Assembly (NCBI RefSeq): GCF_028716865.1
Contig: NZ_JAQUOY010000015.1
Span: forward strand, 1-64,000
Length of the DNA stretch: 64,000 bases
Reading direction: 5' to 3'
From: Candidatus Methylomirabilis sp.
GTDB taxonomy: Bacteria; Methylomirabilota; Methylomirabilia; Methylomirabilales; Methylomirabilaceae
Position 1 is the first letter of the stretch, and every line of letters starts with the position of its first letter. The translations under genes were made by a program, and so were the position numbers. Below are positions 1 to 8,440 of this stretch, one piece after another. Under the pieces are notes generated by a model that was given only the letters and a program-made list of their open reading frames with translations, did no database searches and was not told where the DNA came from.

Positions 1-49
1 CGATTCCAACCTCAGGAAGCGCCGATTTGGGCGAAACCCAACACTATCC

Positions 50-982
50 TCATCTCGCGATGGGCGATCCGACAATCTGGATCTCCAGTTCAAGCGCCAC
101 TCCTGTCTTGACCATCACTAGGGCTCTAGCTTGCTCGATCAGCCAGAGCACATCTGTCGCCGTAGCCCCGCCGAGATTTACGATAAAGTTACCGTGTTTC
201 TCGGAGATCTGCGCTCCTCCACGCCGGAGCCCCTTGAGCCCCACCTGCTCCACCAGACGCCCCGCGAACTCTCCCGGAGGGTTCTTGAAGATGCACCCTG
301 CCGACCTAACCTCCACAGGCTGCGTTAGATTCCTCTTCGCCAGCGACGTTGAGATCGTCCCTCTGATCGCTGCCGCCATTCCGCGTCGGAGCGTGAAGCA
401 AGCTTCAACGATCACTGAACCTGCCGGAAGGATACAGTGCCTGTAACCCGGTCTGAGTTCCTCCCGCGTGAGATACCGCTCCTCGCCCAAGCCGTCCACA
501 AGTCGAACCCAGTCCAGGTGATCGACGATGGCGCCCACGGGCGTCCCGGCATTCCCCCTGATCGCTCCTCCAACGGTTCCCGGCACTCCTGCCAGCCCTT
601 CGAGACCGGTCAGGCTACTCATCGCGGAGAGGGCCAGCAGACGGCTTGTCCGCACGCCGGCCCCGCACCTGATCTGCTCACCGGTCGCTTGGAGTTCCAG
701 AAAGGTTCGTGAGAGATTGATAACCAAACCCCTGACCCCTCCATCCAACACCAGCATATTACTTCCACTGCCGAGGATCAGGAGAGGAATCGCCTCGTCC
801 CGCGTTACCTTGAGTAAGGTCTTCAGATCTTCAAGGCCAGCGGGGTAGACCATCACCTCGGCTGGGCCTCCGATCCGGAAGTAGGTATGCAGGGCGAGCG
901 GCTCTTCAGTGAGGATCGTTCCCTTGATCACACCGTGCAGCCTTTCCTGCAACTTGAACTGCGTCGTAATCATTTCCGTCAC
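50..982 (-). CDS. murB: UDP-N-acetylenolpyruvoylglucosamine reductase MurB
   Basis: Reduces UDP-GlcNAc-enolpyruvate to UDP-MurNAc with FAD and NADPH in the cytoplasm. The 310-residue protein has the FAD-binding FRIGGPAEV start (about residue 36), the GSGSNML motif (about 71), VPGTVGGAIRGNAG (about 133), and the SAGCIFKNP motif near 228, where a Cys takes the place of the usual proton-donor Ser, as in many MurB proteins. The C-terminal EKHGNFIVN segment is present. The start drawn is GTG at 982; an ATG three codons in is an alternative. It is the last gene of the dcw cluster inside the window, 21 bases after murC. Confidence 0.96.
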   Translation of the reverse strand: MTEMITTQFKLQERLHGVIKGTILTEEPLALHTYFRIGGPAEVMVYPAGLEDLKTLLKVTRDEAIPLLILGSGSNMLVLDGGVRGLVINLSRTFLELQATGEQIRCGAGVRTSRLLALSAMSSLTGLEGLAGVPGTVGGAIRGNAGTPVGAIVDHLDWVRLVDGLGEERYLTREELRPGYRHCILPAGSVIVEACFTLRRGMAAAIRGTISTSLAKRNLTQPVEVRSAGCIFKNPPGEFAGRLVEQVGLKGLRRGGAQISEKHGNFIVNLGGATATDVLWLIEQARALVMVKTGVALELEIQIVGSPIAR

Positions 983-991
983 ACTTACTCT

Positions 992-1015
992 AACCCCTCC
1001 ACCCTATACCCTGTC
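992..1015. repeat. C-rich intergenic tract
   Basis: A pyrimidine-rich tract (AACCCCTCC followed by ACCCTATACCCTG) overlaps the end of murC and the murC-murB gap. A very similar tract in the opposite orientation lies at 10921-10951, so this looks like a short dispersed repeat of unknown role. Confidence 0.4.
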
Positions 1016-2386
1016 TTTCAGCCGGCCGAGAATCTGCTCGCCGGCCTTCCAGATGTCGCCCGCGCCCATGGTGATGACTAGGTCGCCGGGACGAGTCAAC
1101 TCAAGGACCCGGTCCGGGATCTCTTCCTTGCGTTCCACATACAGGACCTCCGGTCCTCTCCGGCCGGCAACCCCGTCCGCAATCTGTCTACCCGAGACGC
1201 CGGTAATCGGCGCCTCCCCAGCCGGGTAGATCTCGGTGATGATCACCTGATCGGCCAGATCGAAGGCGGATGCGAACTCGGGTAGGAGCCTGCAGGTCCT
1301 GGTATAACGATGCGGCTGGAAGACGGCGATCAGCCGCCGATCAAATCCAGCCCTGGCCGCTCTCAGTGTGGCCTGGATCTCTGCCGGGTGATGGGCGTAA
1401 TCGTCCACCACCATGATATCCTGAGGGCTTCCCTTTACCTGAAAACGTCGAGCGACACCGGAGAACTCCCCGAGCGCCGTCCGGATCACGGCAAACTCGA
1501 TCTCCAGCTCGAGGCCCACTGCCATTGCCGCCAATGCATTCGACACATTATGCAATCCGGGAACCCTGAGTTGTATCTCCCCCAAAGGCTCTCCCCTGAA
1601 CCTCACCTTGAAGTTGGAGTTGAGTCCGGTCAGCGAGATTCCCTCTGCCGTCAAATCGGCCCGCTCGTTACAGGCATACGAGATAATGCGTTTCTCCACC
1701 CTGGGCAACAGGTCCCGGATCTGTTCTTGATCGAGGCACAGAATAGCGGAGCCATAGAAAGGGACTTTATTGATGAACTCGAGGAACGTCTCTTTGATCT
1801 GCTGCAGATCACGGTAGTAATCGAGATGCTCGGCGTCGATGGTAGTCACGACGGCGATGGTAGGAGCCAGCTTGAGGAAGGAACCGTCGCTCTCGTCTGC
1901 CTCCGCGACCATGAACTCGCCACGCCCGAGCTTCGCATTGCTGCCAAGCGCATCCAGCCTGCCCCCGATGACTACCGTGGGGTCGAGGCCCGCCTTGGCC
2001 AGGACCGTGGCTACCATGGAGGTCGTCGTGGTCTTCCCATGGGTGCCGGCAACCGCGACGCCATACTTCATCCGCATCAGTTCAGCCAGCATCTCAGCTC
2101 GCTGAATGACCGGGATGGCGTGAACCTTCGCCGCGACAATCTCGGGATTCTCCGGCGAGACCGCCGAGGACCGGACCACAACGTCGGCATCCTGTACGTG
2201 GGCGGGATCGTGACCGATCTGAATGGCAATTCCCAACTCCTGGAGGCGAAGGGCGTGCTCTGACACCTTCAGATCGGAGCCGCTGACCTGATAGCCAAGA
2301 TTGTGGAGGACCTCGGCAATTCCGCTCATTCCGACCCCCCCGATCCCGACGAAGTGGATGTGCCGAATCTTTTTAAACATGACCAC
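1004..2386 (-). CDS. murC: UDP-N-acetylmuramate-L-alanine ligase MurC
   Basis: Adds L-Ala to UDP-MurNAc using ATP, the first Mur ligase step. The 460-residue protein has the N-terminal GIGGVGMSGIAEVL Rossmann-like motif, the Mur ligase P-loop GTHGKTTTTS near 114, and the DDYAHHPAEI segment near 330, which is typical of MurC. The drawn start is GTG at 2386; an ATG two codons in (2380) gives the more usual start MFKKIRH. Either start overlaps the end of murG, so the two genes are translationally coupled. Confidence 0.97.
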   Translation of the reverse strand: MVMFKKIRHIHFVGIGGVGMSGIAEVLHNLGYQVSGSDLKVSEHALRLQELGIAIQIGHDPAHVQDADVVVRSSAVSPENPEIVAAKVHAIPVIQRAEMLAELMRMKYGVAVAGTHGKTTTTSMVATVLAKAGLDPTVVIGGRLDALGSNAKLGRGEFMVAEADESDGSFLKLAPTIAVVTTIDAEHLDYYRDLQQIKETFLEFINKVPFYGSAILCLDQEQIRDLLPRVEKRIISYACNERADLTAEGISLTGLNSNFKVRFRGEPLGEIQLRVPGLHNVSNALAAMAVGLELEIEFAVIRTALGEFSGVARRFQVKGSPQDIMVVDDYAHHPAEIQATLRAARAGFDRRLIAVFQPHRYTRTCRLLPEFASAFDLADQVIITEIYPAGEAPITGVSGRQIADGVAGRRGPEVLYVERKEEIPDRVLELTRPGDLVITMGAGDIWKAGEQILGRLKDRV

Positions 2387-3536
2387 AACTCCGAGTTCCG
2401 CTTCGCAATTCCGGGCTGGTCACTTGAAACTTGGCGCCTGGCACCCGGGCCGCAGTGAGCGTCACGAGATCGGCCAAGCGGGCTGCCGCATCCGGCTTCG
2501 CCAAGGCCTTCGCCCCGCGCGCCATAGCCTCAAGCCCCTCTCTGTCGCGAAGAAACGTCCGTATGAGCTCGGCCACTGCGGCGCCGCTCAACTCGCGGTC
2601 CAGGACCATCCGGGCTCCACCGGAGGCGATCAGCGCTTCAGCATTGTAGCGCTGGTGATCGTTGGCGGCAAAGGGGAACGGAACGAGCACTGACGGTTTC
2701 CCCAGGGCGCAGAGCTCTGCCACAGTGCCGGCCCCCGCCCGACAGAGGCAGAGATCGGCGGCGGCATACGCCACAGCCATCGCCTGGAAGAATGGCTCTA
2801 CCACCGCGGGGCACCCAAGCGCATCATACCCTTGTCGAACAGCAGAAAGGTCGCGCGGACCCGTGGCATGAATGAACTGGATTCGCTCTCGCTCGTCTGT
2901 AAGCTGAGGGAGCGCCTCCATGACCGCTCGGTTCAGCCCGTGAGCCCCCTGACTGCCGCCGAAGATCAAAAGGGTAAATCGATTCGGATCGAGGCCCAAG
3001 CGGGTCGCTGCCTCTGTCCTGCTCACGCCGAAGAGCTCCGTTCGGACCGGATTGCCGGTCACAAGCACGCTGCCCTTGGGGAAAAAATCGGATGCCTCTT
3101 CAAAGGCGACCGCAACGCGATCAACGAACCTCCCCAACCATCGGTTGGCAAGCCCCGGCAAGGCGTTCTGTTCATGGATCACGGTTGGAACCCTTGTAAG
3201 CACTCCCGACAGCGTCATGGCAGCTGAGGCATAGCCACCAAACCCGACCACAACATCGGGACGGAACCGTCGAAGGATCGATAGAGACCGGATAAGACCT
3301 GAGGGGATCAGCATGAGGCTCCGAAGTCGCGACAGTAGCCGCTTGCCCTGCAGGCCTGAAGCCTTGATCCCCTCGAAGTCCCAACCTCTCGTGGCCAGCA
3401 ACGTCGCCTCAACCCCTCCCTCGACGCCAACAAACAGGAGCGATAGGTCAGCCTGCCTTGACCTGAGTTCCTCGGCCAATGCAATAGCAGGAAAGAGGTG
3501 ACCGCCAGTCCCGCCTCCTGTAATAATGGCCTTCAC
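2373..3536 (-). CDS. murG: Lipid II synthase MurG (GlcNAc transferase)
   Basis: Transfers GlcNAc from UDP-GlcNAc to lipid I on the inner face of the membrane. The family N-terminus KAIITGGGTGGHLFPA appears directly after a GTG codon at 3536, so I take that as the start. The open frame runs further upstream but that part overlaps ftsW and is not MurG-like. The GTG overlaps the ftsW stop as GTGA. The C-terminal donor-binding region FGGSQGAHGLN and the CRAGAGTVAEL segment are present. The protein has 387 residues, slightly longer than usual, with a short C-terminal tail. Confidence 0.95.
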   Translation of the reverse strand: MKAIITGGGTGGHLFPAIALAEELRSRQADLSLLFVGVEGGVEATLLATRGWDFEGIKASGLQGKRLLSRLRSLMLIPSGLIRSLSILRRFRPDVVVGFGGYASAAMTLSGVLTRVPTVIHEQNALPGLANRWLGRFVDRVAVAFEEASDFFPKGSVLVTGNPVRTELFGVSRTEAATRLGLDPNRFTLLIFGGSQGAHGLNRAVMEALPQLTDERERIQFIHATGPRDLSAVRQGYDALGCPAVVEPFFQAMAVAYAAADLCLCRAGAGTVAELCALGKPSVLVPFPFAANDHQRYNAEALIASGGARMVLDRELSGAAVAELIRTFLRDREGLEAMARGAKALAKPDAAARLADLVTLTAARVPGAKFQVTSPELRSGTRSCGHV

Positions 3537-4648
3537 GCGAGTCGTCCTCTCGCCGTCTGACGACGGGAGATGCTGAGCAAGATCCCGATGCACAAAAAGG
3601 TAGTGACAAGGGATGTGCCGCCGAAGCTGACCAGTGGCAAAGGCAAACCCGTGATGGGTAGCAGGCCGACAACTACCCCAAGGTTGATGGCGGCTTGTGT
3701 TACGATAATAAAGGTAATCCCCATCGCCGCGTAAGCGCCAAACAGGTCAGGCGCCCGGAGTGCGATCCTGGTCCCGCGCCACAGGAGAATACCGAAGAGA
3801 AAGACCACCAGCAGCGTCCCCACGAGCCCTGCCTCCTCCCCGACAACGGCAAAGATAAACTCGGTATGGGACTCGGGCAGATAGCCCAGCTTCCCATAGC
3901 TGTCTCCGAGCCCTCGTCCCAGTAGTCCCCCAGGCCCTATTGCGTAGATTGACTGGTGGGTCTGATGCGCCGCCTGGGAGGAGGCGTGACTGGGATCCAG
4001 AATCGTCATCACGCGCGTTCTGGCATACGGGTGGGCCAGGACGAGCGTGACGGCAAGTGTCACCACCACAAGTACAACAATGCCCAGGTGGCTGAGACGG
4101 ACGCCTGCCACGAAACAAAGCGCCATGGCTACGCACAGCAGGACTGCCACCATCCCAAAGTGAGGCTGCAATACAATCAGGCCACACACGAGTCCGGAAA
4201 GGATAAGCGGCAAGAGAAAGCGTTTGGCGAAGTGCTCCTCCCCATCGGCGCTTTTGGCAAAGTACCTGGCCAAGAGTAGAACGATAGAGAGCTTGGCAAG
4301 CTCGGAAGGTTGAAAGGAAACCCCGAACAGCCTGATCCACCGACGGGCGTTGTTGACCTTAACCCCGATTGATGGGACCAGCACCAGAACGAGGAGAAAC
4401 AACGAGAAAAAGAACAACAGGGGCGCATACCGCTGAAATGTGCGGTAGTCGCGGTACATGGCCCAGACCATGACCATCAACCCGATCAGGGCCCAGAGGA
4501 GCTGCTTCTTCAGGAAAAAGAACGGATCGCCGTATTTCTCCTGAGCCTTGATAGCGCTCGCGCTATAGACCATCACGATACCGAGCCCGACCAGTAACAG
4601 GGCGACGCTGCACAGTAGCCTATCATAAGAGATGCGCTTACCAATCAT
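3533..4648 (-). CDS. ftsW: Lipid II polymerase FtsW (SEDS family)
   Basis: Septal peptidoglycan glycosyltransferase of the SEDS family that works with FtsI (12433-14226). The 371-residue protein is strongly hydrophobic with about ten membrane segments. It carries the SEDS signatures SFQPSELAK (about 115), GPGGLLGRGLGDS (about 237), PESHTEFIFAVVGEE (about 256) and PLPLVSFGGTSLV (about 340). It overlaps murD upstream (ATGA) and murG downstream (GTGA), so the three genes are coupled. Confidence 0.96.
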   Translation of the reverse strand: MIGKRISYDRLLCSVALLLVGLGIVMVYSASAIKAQEKYGDPFFFLKKQLLWALIGLMVMVWAMYRDYRTFQRYAPLLFFFSLFLLVLVLVPSIGVKVNNARRWIRLFGVSFQPSELAKLSIVLLLARYFAKSADGEEHFAKRFLLPLILSGLVCGLIVLQPHFGMVAVLLCVAMALCFVAGVRLSHLGIVVLVVVTLAVTLVLAHPYARTRVMTILDPSHASSQAAHQTHQSIYAIGPGGLLGRGLGDSYGKLGYLPESHTEFIFAVVGEEAGLVGTLLVVFLFGILLWRGTRIALRAPDLFGAYAAMGITFIIVTQAAINLGVVVGLLPITGLPLPLVSFGGTSLVTTFLCIGILLSISRRQTARGRLA

Positions 4649-6039
4649 GCGTGCCCCCGTATGCTGTAAATAGGAGGCAGAAGCCTCCGTACCGCCGCCT
4701 TGAAGACACGCCCCCTCTCTTCAAAATCAGTAAACATATCGAAGCTGGCGCAGGCCGGCGAAAGCAGCACAATATCCCCCGGCGATGCGGCGGCTGCGGC
4801 GCACCGAACGGCCTCCTCAAGACTCGAGGCCTCCTCCATCGGACAGGCTCCAGCCAACTCAAGCCGCAGTTTTGGAGCGGCCTGGCCGATCAGGATCAGC
4901 CTTTTTATCCGCTCGCGGGCAAGAGGCACCAGCGGCCTGAAGTCACCCTGCTTGTCCTTGCCGCCGGCGATGAGCACAATGGGGACAGTGAAACTTTGAA
5001 GTGATCGAACCACCGCCCCAACGTTTGTCCCCTTAGAGTCATCGATATACCGAACACCATCGATCTCGGCAACAAATTCCAGGCGGTGTGGGAGCCCTTC
5101 GAAGCTGGTGAGCGCATTCCGGATCGCCATAGGGGACACGCCGACTACCGCTGCCGCGAGGCTCGCAGCCAGGGCGTTCTCCAAATTATGCACCCCCTGG
5201 ATCTTCACCTCGGACACCCGGCAGATCACCTCTTGCCTCCCGTCGAGGTTGAGGACCAAATGATCTCCCTCGACGTACGCCCCCGTATCGAGCGGTCTCG
5301 TTCGGCTGAATGCGATCCTCCGTCCCCTGACCTGCGCTGCCGCCTGGAGGACCAGCGGATCGTCCGCATTCACGATGGCAACGTCCGACGGTCTTTGGTT
5401 CTCGAAGATGCGGGTTTTGGCTCGGTAATAGTCCTCGACGCACGCATATCGGTCGAGATGATCAGGCGCGAGATTCAGGAGCAACGCCACGCGCGGCCTG
5501 AACTCCTCAATCGATTCCAATTGAAAGCTCGATAGCTCCGTCACTACACACTCGCCCGCCGCAAGAGAAGGCGCCACTTCGCAGAGGGGGGTTCCGATGT
5601 TGCCGGCCACATGCGAAGGCAAACCCGCTTGCGTGAGTATCGCGCCCAGAAGGGTCGTGGTAGTACTCTTGCCGTTGGTCCCGGTGATTCCTATGAATGT
5701 GGCTTCACTGTATCGGTAGGCCAACTCGACCTCGCCGATAAGCGGGATGCCTGCCTCACGGACCCGCTGAAACAGCGGCTCACGGAGATCGATCCCCGGG
5801 CTTACCACGACGAGATCGGCCGAGAGTAAAGACTGCAGACGATGCTCGCCCAGTTCAAGACTGACCCCGTCCTGCTCCAGGCCGCAGATGTCAGCACCGA
5901 TCTCACGCTCACTCCTGCGGTCGGTACCGATGACCGTAGCCCCCTGCTTGAGTAACAGGCGGCAGGCCGCCTCCCCGGATCGCGCCAACCCCACGACCAC
6001 TACCCGCTTGCCGGCCAGATCGATCATTACAGGCTCCAC
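4645..6039 (-). CDS. murD: UDP-N-acetylmuramoylalanine-D-glutamate ligase MurD
   Basis: Adds D-Glu to UDP-MurNAc-L-Ala. The 464-residue protein shows the N-terminal VVVVGLARSG nucleotide-like fold, the ATP P-loop GTNGKSTTTT near 117, the HLDRY segment of the central domain, and the DSKGTNVGA motif near 320, which is diagnostic of MurD. The drawn start is GTG at 6039, preceded by GAGGTGAA; an internal ATG at 6027 with GGAG six bases before it is equally plausible. One base separates it from mraY. Confidence 0.96.
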   Translation of the reverse strand: MEPVMIDLAGKRVVVVGLARSGEAACRLLLKQGATVIGTDRRSEREIGADICGLEQDGVSLELGEHRLQSLLSADLVVVSPGIDLREPLFQRVREAGIPLIGEVELAYRYSEATFIGITGTNGKSTTTTLLGAILTQAGLPSHVAGNIGTPLCEVAPSLAAGECVVTELSSFQLESIEEFRPRVALLLNLAPDHLDRYACVEDYYRAKTRIFENQRPSDVAIVNADDPLVLQAAAQVRGRRIAFSRTRPLDTGAYVEGDHLVLNLDGRQEVICRVSEVKIQGVHNLENALAASLAAAVVGVSPMAIRNALTSFEGLPHRLEFVAEIDGVRYIDDSKGTNVGAVVRSLQSFTVPIVLIAGGKDKQGDFRPLVPLARERIKRLILIGQAAPKLRLELAGACPMEEASSLEEAVRCAAAAASPGDIVLLSPACASFDMFTDFEERGRVFKAAVRRLLPPIYSIRGHA

Positions 6040-6040
6040 T

Positions 6041-7123
6041 TCACCTCAATTTCAATGTCGTGAGCGAAAGCAGGGCCAGGATAAAGGAGATGATCCAGAA
6101 CCGAACAATGATCTTCGGCTCCGCCATCCCGTTCAGCTCATAGTGGTGATGGATCGGCGCCATCCGGAAGACCCGTCGGCCGGTCGTCCGGTAGGAGAAG
6201 ACCTGCAGGATCACTGAGATGGCCTCCGCCACGAACACCCCCCCGACGATGAGCAGGAGTAACTCGCTTTTAACCAGGACAGCGAGCGTTGCCACGGCGG
6301 CCCCAAGCGCGAGCGATCCGGTGTCGCCCATAAAGAGCTGCGCGGGGTATGCGTTGTACCAGAGAAACCCCAGGCTGGCCCCAACGATGGCGCCGCCAAA
6401 GACGGTGAGCTCCGAGCTTCCCCTCACGAAGACCACCTGCAGGTAGTGGGCGATGCTGGCATTCCCTGCAACGTACGCCAGGATCGTGTACGCCGCAGCC
6501 GTCATCAGAATCGGGCCGATAGCCAGTCCATCCAGGCCATCGGTCAGGTTTACCGCATTTGACGTGCCAACGATGACCAGCATCACAAACAGGACGTAGC
6601 CCCAGCCCAGATCCGGCATCCAGTGTTTGAGGAAGGGAATAGCCAGCTTCGTGGTGGACGGATCGACCGGGTTGATATACAGGCAGAGCCCAACAAGCAG
6701 GCTGGGAATCGCCTGCCACAACAGTTTTGCTCTGGCCGAAAGCCCCTTGCTGTTCTTGGACACCACCTTCAGGTAGTCGTCGATGAACCCCACCGCCCCC
6801 ATCCAGACCATACAAAATAGGGCAAGCCAGACGAATCGGTTGGCCAGGTTCGCCCAGAGCAACGTGGCGATGAACACAGAGGCCAGGATCAGGAGGCCGC
6901 CCATCGTGGGCGTCCCGGCCTTCTGCAGATGATCCGCTGGTCCGTCGTCCCTGATGCTCTGGCCGATCTGTAGCTCCCGAAGCTTGCGGATCAGCGCAGG
7001 TCCCAGCAGTAAACTGATCAGCAGCGCGGTGAGGATAGCCCCAGCCGTGCGAAAGGTGACGTACCGAAAGACGTTGAAGATAGAGTAGGTCTGGTGTAAC
7101 GGGAAGAGAAGATGATAGAGCAT
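6041..7123 (-). CDS. mraY: Phospho-MurNAc-pentapeptide translocase MraY
   Basis: Forms lipid I by moving phospho-MurNAc-pentapeptide onto undecaprenyl phosphate. This polytopic 360-residue membrane protein has the family signatures KAGTPTMGG (about 68), GFIDDYLKV (about 111), [10 protein letters not shown] (about 192), [10 protein letters not shown] (about 266) and PIHHHYEL (about 323), which include the Mg2+-binding Asp residues and the His cluster. It lies six bases after ddl. Confidence 0.97.
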   Translation of the reverse strand: MLYHLLFPLHQTYSIFNVFRYVTFRTAGAILTALLISLLLGPALIRKLRELQIGQSIRDDGPADHLQKAGTPTMGGLLILASVFIATLLWANLANRFVWLALFCMVWMGAVGFIDDYLKVVSKNSKGLSARAKLLWQAIPSLLVGLCLYINPVDPSTTKLAIPFLKHWMPDLGWGYVLFVMLVIVGTSNAVNLTDGLDGLAIGPILMTAAAYTILAYVAGNASIAHYLQVVFVRGSSELTVFGGAIVGASLGFLWYNAYPAQLFMGDTGSLALGAAVATLAVLVKSELLLLIVGGVFVAEAISVILQVFSYRTTGRRVFRMAPIHHHYELNGMAEPKIIVRFWIISFILALLSLTTLKLR

Positions 7124-7129
7124 TGAGTC

Positions 7130-8440
7130 TCATTTCCCCGGCGTCACCAGATGCCGTCGATCCACCAACGCCCTGCCTTCTGTCGATTTGAAATGGGTTG
7201 AACGCTTGTCTCGATGGGCCTCAAGCGCCAATTCCACCAGACGAACGACGAGATCCGCAGGCTTCACCCCGCTCCGCTCCCAAAGGGTAAAGGAAAGCGA
7301 CCCAGGCATGGTATTGACCTCATTGACGTACGGTTTCATCGCGGCTGAGTCGATAAGAAAATCAACCCGGGAGATCCCGCGCGCGTCGATCGCCTGAAAG
7401 GCAGCTGCCGCCATGGACCGTATCTCATCAGCGAGGGTCTTTGGAATCCTGGCGGGAATGACACTTGGCGCCAGGTCCGCGCTCCCAGGCAGCTTGTCCT
7501 CCGGGTATTTGTCACGATAGCCCACAACCTCGCCAGAGCTGATGAGCTCCTCACATTCCGAGACGGTCAACGCATGGTTGCCCAGAACGCCGCATTGCAC
7601 CTCGACACGCTGCTCAACAGCCCGCTCGACCAGCACGCGATGACTGAATCGCATCGCGCGCTTCGCCAGGCTCAACGCTTCGGCCGCATCATGAGCCACA
7701 CCGATCCCAACGCTGGAGCCGGCTACGGCAGGCTTGACCACTACCGGGTAGCTCAGCCTGCGCTCAATCGCCTGTACGACGGCCGCTTCATCCTCCAACA
7801 GTTCACGCCGGGTAATGCCAATCCCCTCAACAACCGGCAGGCCTGCGCCCTGAAAGATGAGTTTGGAGATGATCTTGTCCATTCCCGCGGCCGAGGCGAC
7901 GACCCCAGCCCCGACATACGGCAGATCGGCCATTTCAAACAGACCCTGGATCGTTCCATCCTCGCCGTGTGTCCCATGAATGACCGGGAAGGCCAAGTCG
8001 ATTGTGGGGTAAAGCTGCTTACGAAGCCAGCCTTTCCGCTCCTGCTGTGGCATCAACGCGCCGACCGATGGGTCCGGCGCCAGAAAGAGCGGCTCAACGC
8101 CCGTCGCGCTCAGTCCCCGATCCAGATTGTCAAGCTGAGGCGTGTATCGTTCCCGATTCAGCCTCAGCTTGTCCGCATCGATCTTCGCTCGCTCAGTCGG
8201 TCCCGCCATGACGCTTCGTTCCGCCAGCCTCCGTATCTCGGCATCGACGGACAACAGATCCCGAACCGACTCACCAGTGAGCCACGTGCCCTCCGCCGTG
8301 AGAAAGATCGGCAGCGTCTCAAACTGGTCCTGCAACGAGAGGAGAACCTCATAGACCTTGCTGGCGGTCATGATGGAGATCTCTCGCTCCACCGAGCGAC
8401 TTCCGAAGATCAGCCCTATGCGTCTGATGGCGCCACTCAT
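7130..8440 (-). CDS. ddl: D-alanine-D-alanine ligase
   Basis: ATP-grasp ligase making D-Ala-D-Ala for the MurF step. At 436 residues it is well over the usual 310-350 of the family. The excess is an insertion of roughly 80 residues between the N-terminal GLIFGSRSVEREIS motif and the FPVIHGTHGEDGTIQG motif. Other family marks are KPAVAGSSVGI (about 236) and the C-terminal RVDFLID and NEVNTMPG metal and substrate motifs. The start ATG overlaps the stop of the MurF-like gene (ATGA). Assignment to Ddl is firm; the D-Ala-D-Ala rather than D-Ala-X product is inferred from context. Confidence 0.93.
   Translation of the reverse strand: MSGAIRRIGLIFGSRSVEREISIMTASKVYEVLLSLQDQFETLPIFLTAEGTWLTGESVRDLLSVDAEIRRLAERSVMAGPTERAKIDADKLRLNRERYTPQLDNLDRGLSATGVEPLFLAPDPSVGALMPQQERKGWLRKQLYPTIDLAFPVIHGTHGEDGTIQGLFEMADLPYVGAGVVASAAGMDKIISKLIFQGAGLPVVEGIGITRRELLEDEAAVVQAIERRLSYPVVVKPAVAGSSVGIGVAHDAAEALSLAKRAMRFSHRVLVERAVEQRVEVQCGVLGNHALTVSECEELISSGEVVGYRDKYPEDKLPGSADLAPSVIPARIPKTLADEIRSMAAAAFQAIDARGISRVDFLIDSAAMKPYVNEVNTMPGSLSFTLWERSGVKPADLVVRLVELALEAHRDKRSTHFKSTEGRALVDRRHLVTPGK

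Noticed and set aside
1310-2263. Long plus-strand frame opposite murC
   Set aside because: It is antisense to an unambiguous gene and has no family features; long shadows are expected in GC-rich DNA. The same applies to 30341-31657 (opposite uvrB), 35784-36968 and 37056-38120 (opposite uvrA) and 47199-48122 (opposite the dikinase).
7130-8440. Long Ddl as a VanA-type resistance ligase
   Set aside because: The extra length is an N-terminal insertion; there are no vanH/vanX-like neighbours, and the gene is embedded in the dcw cluster.
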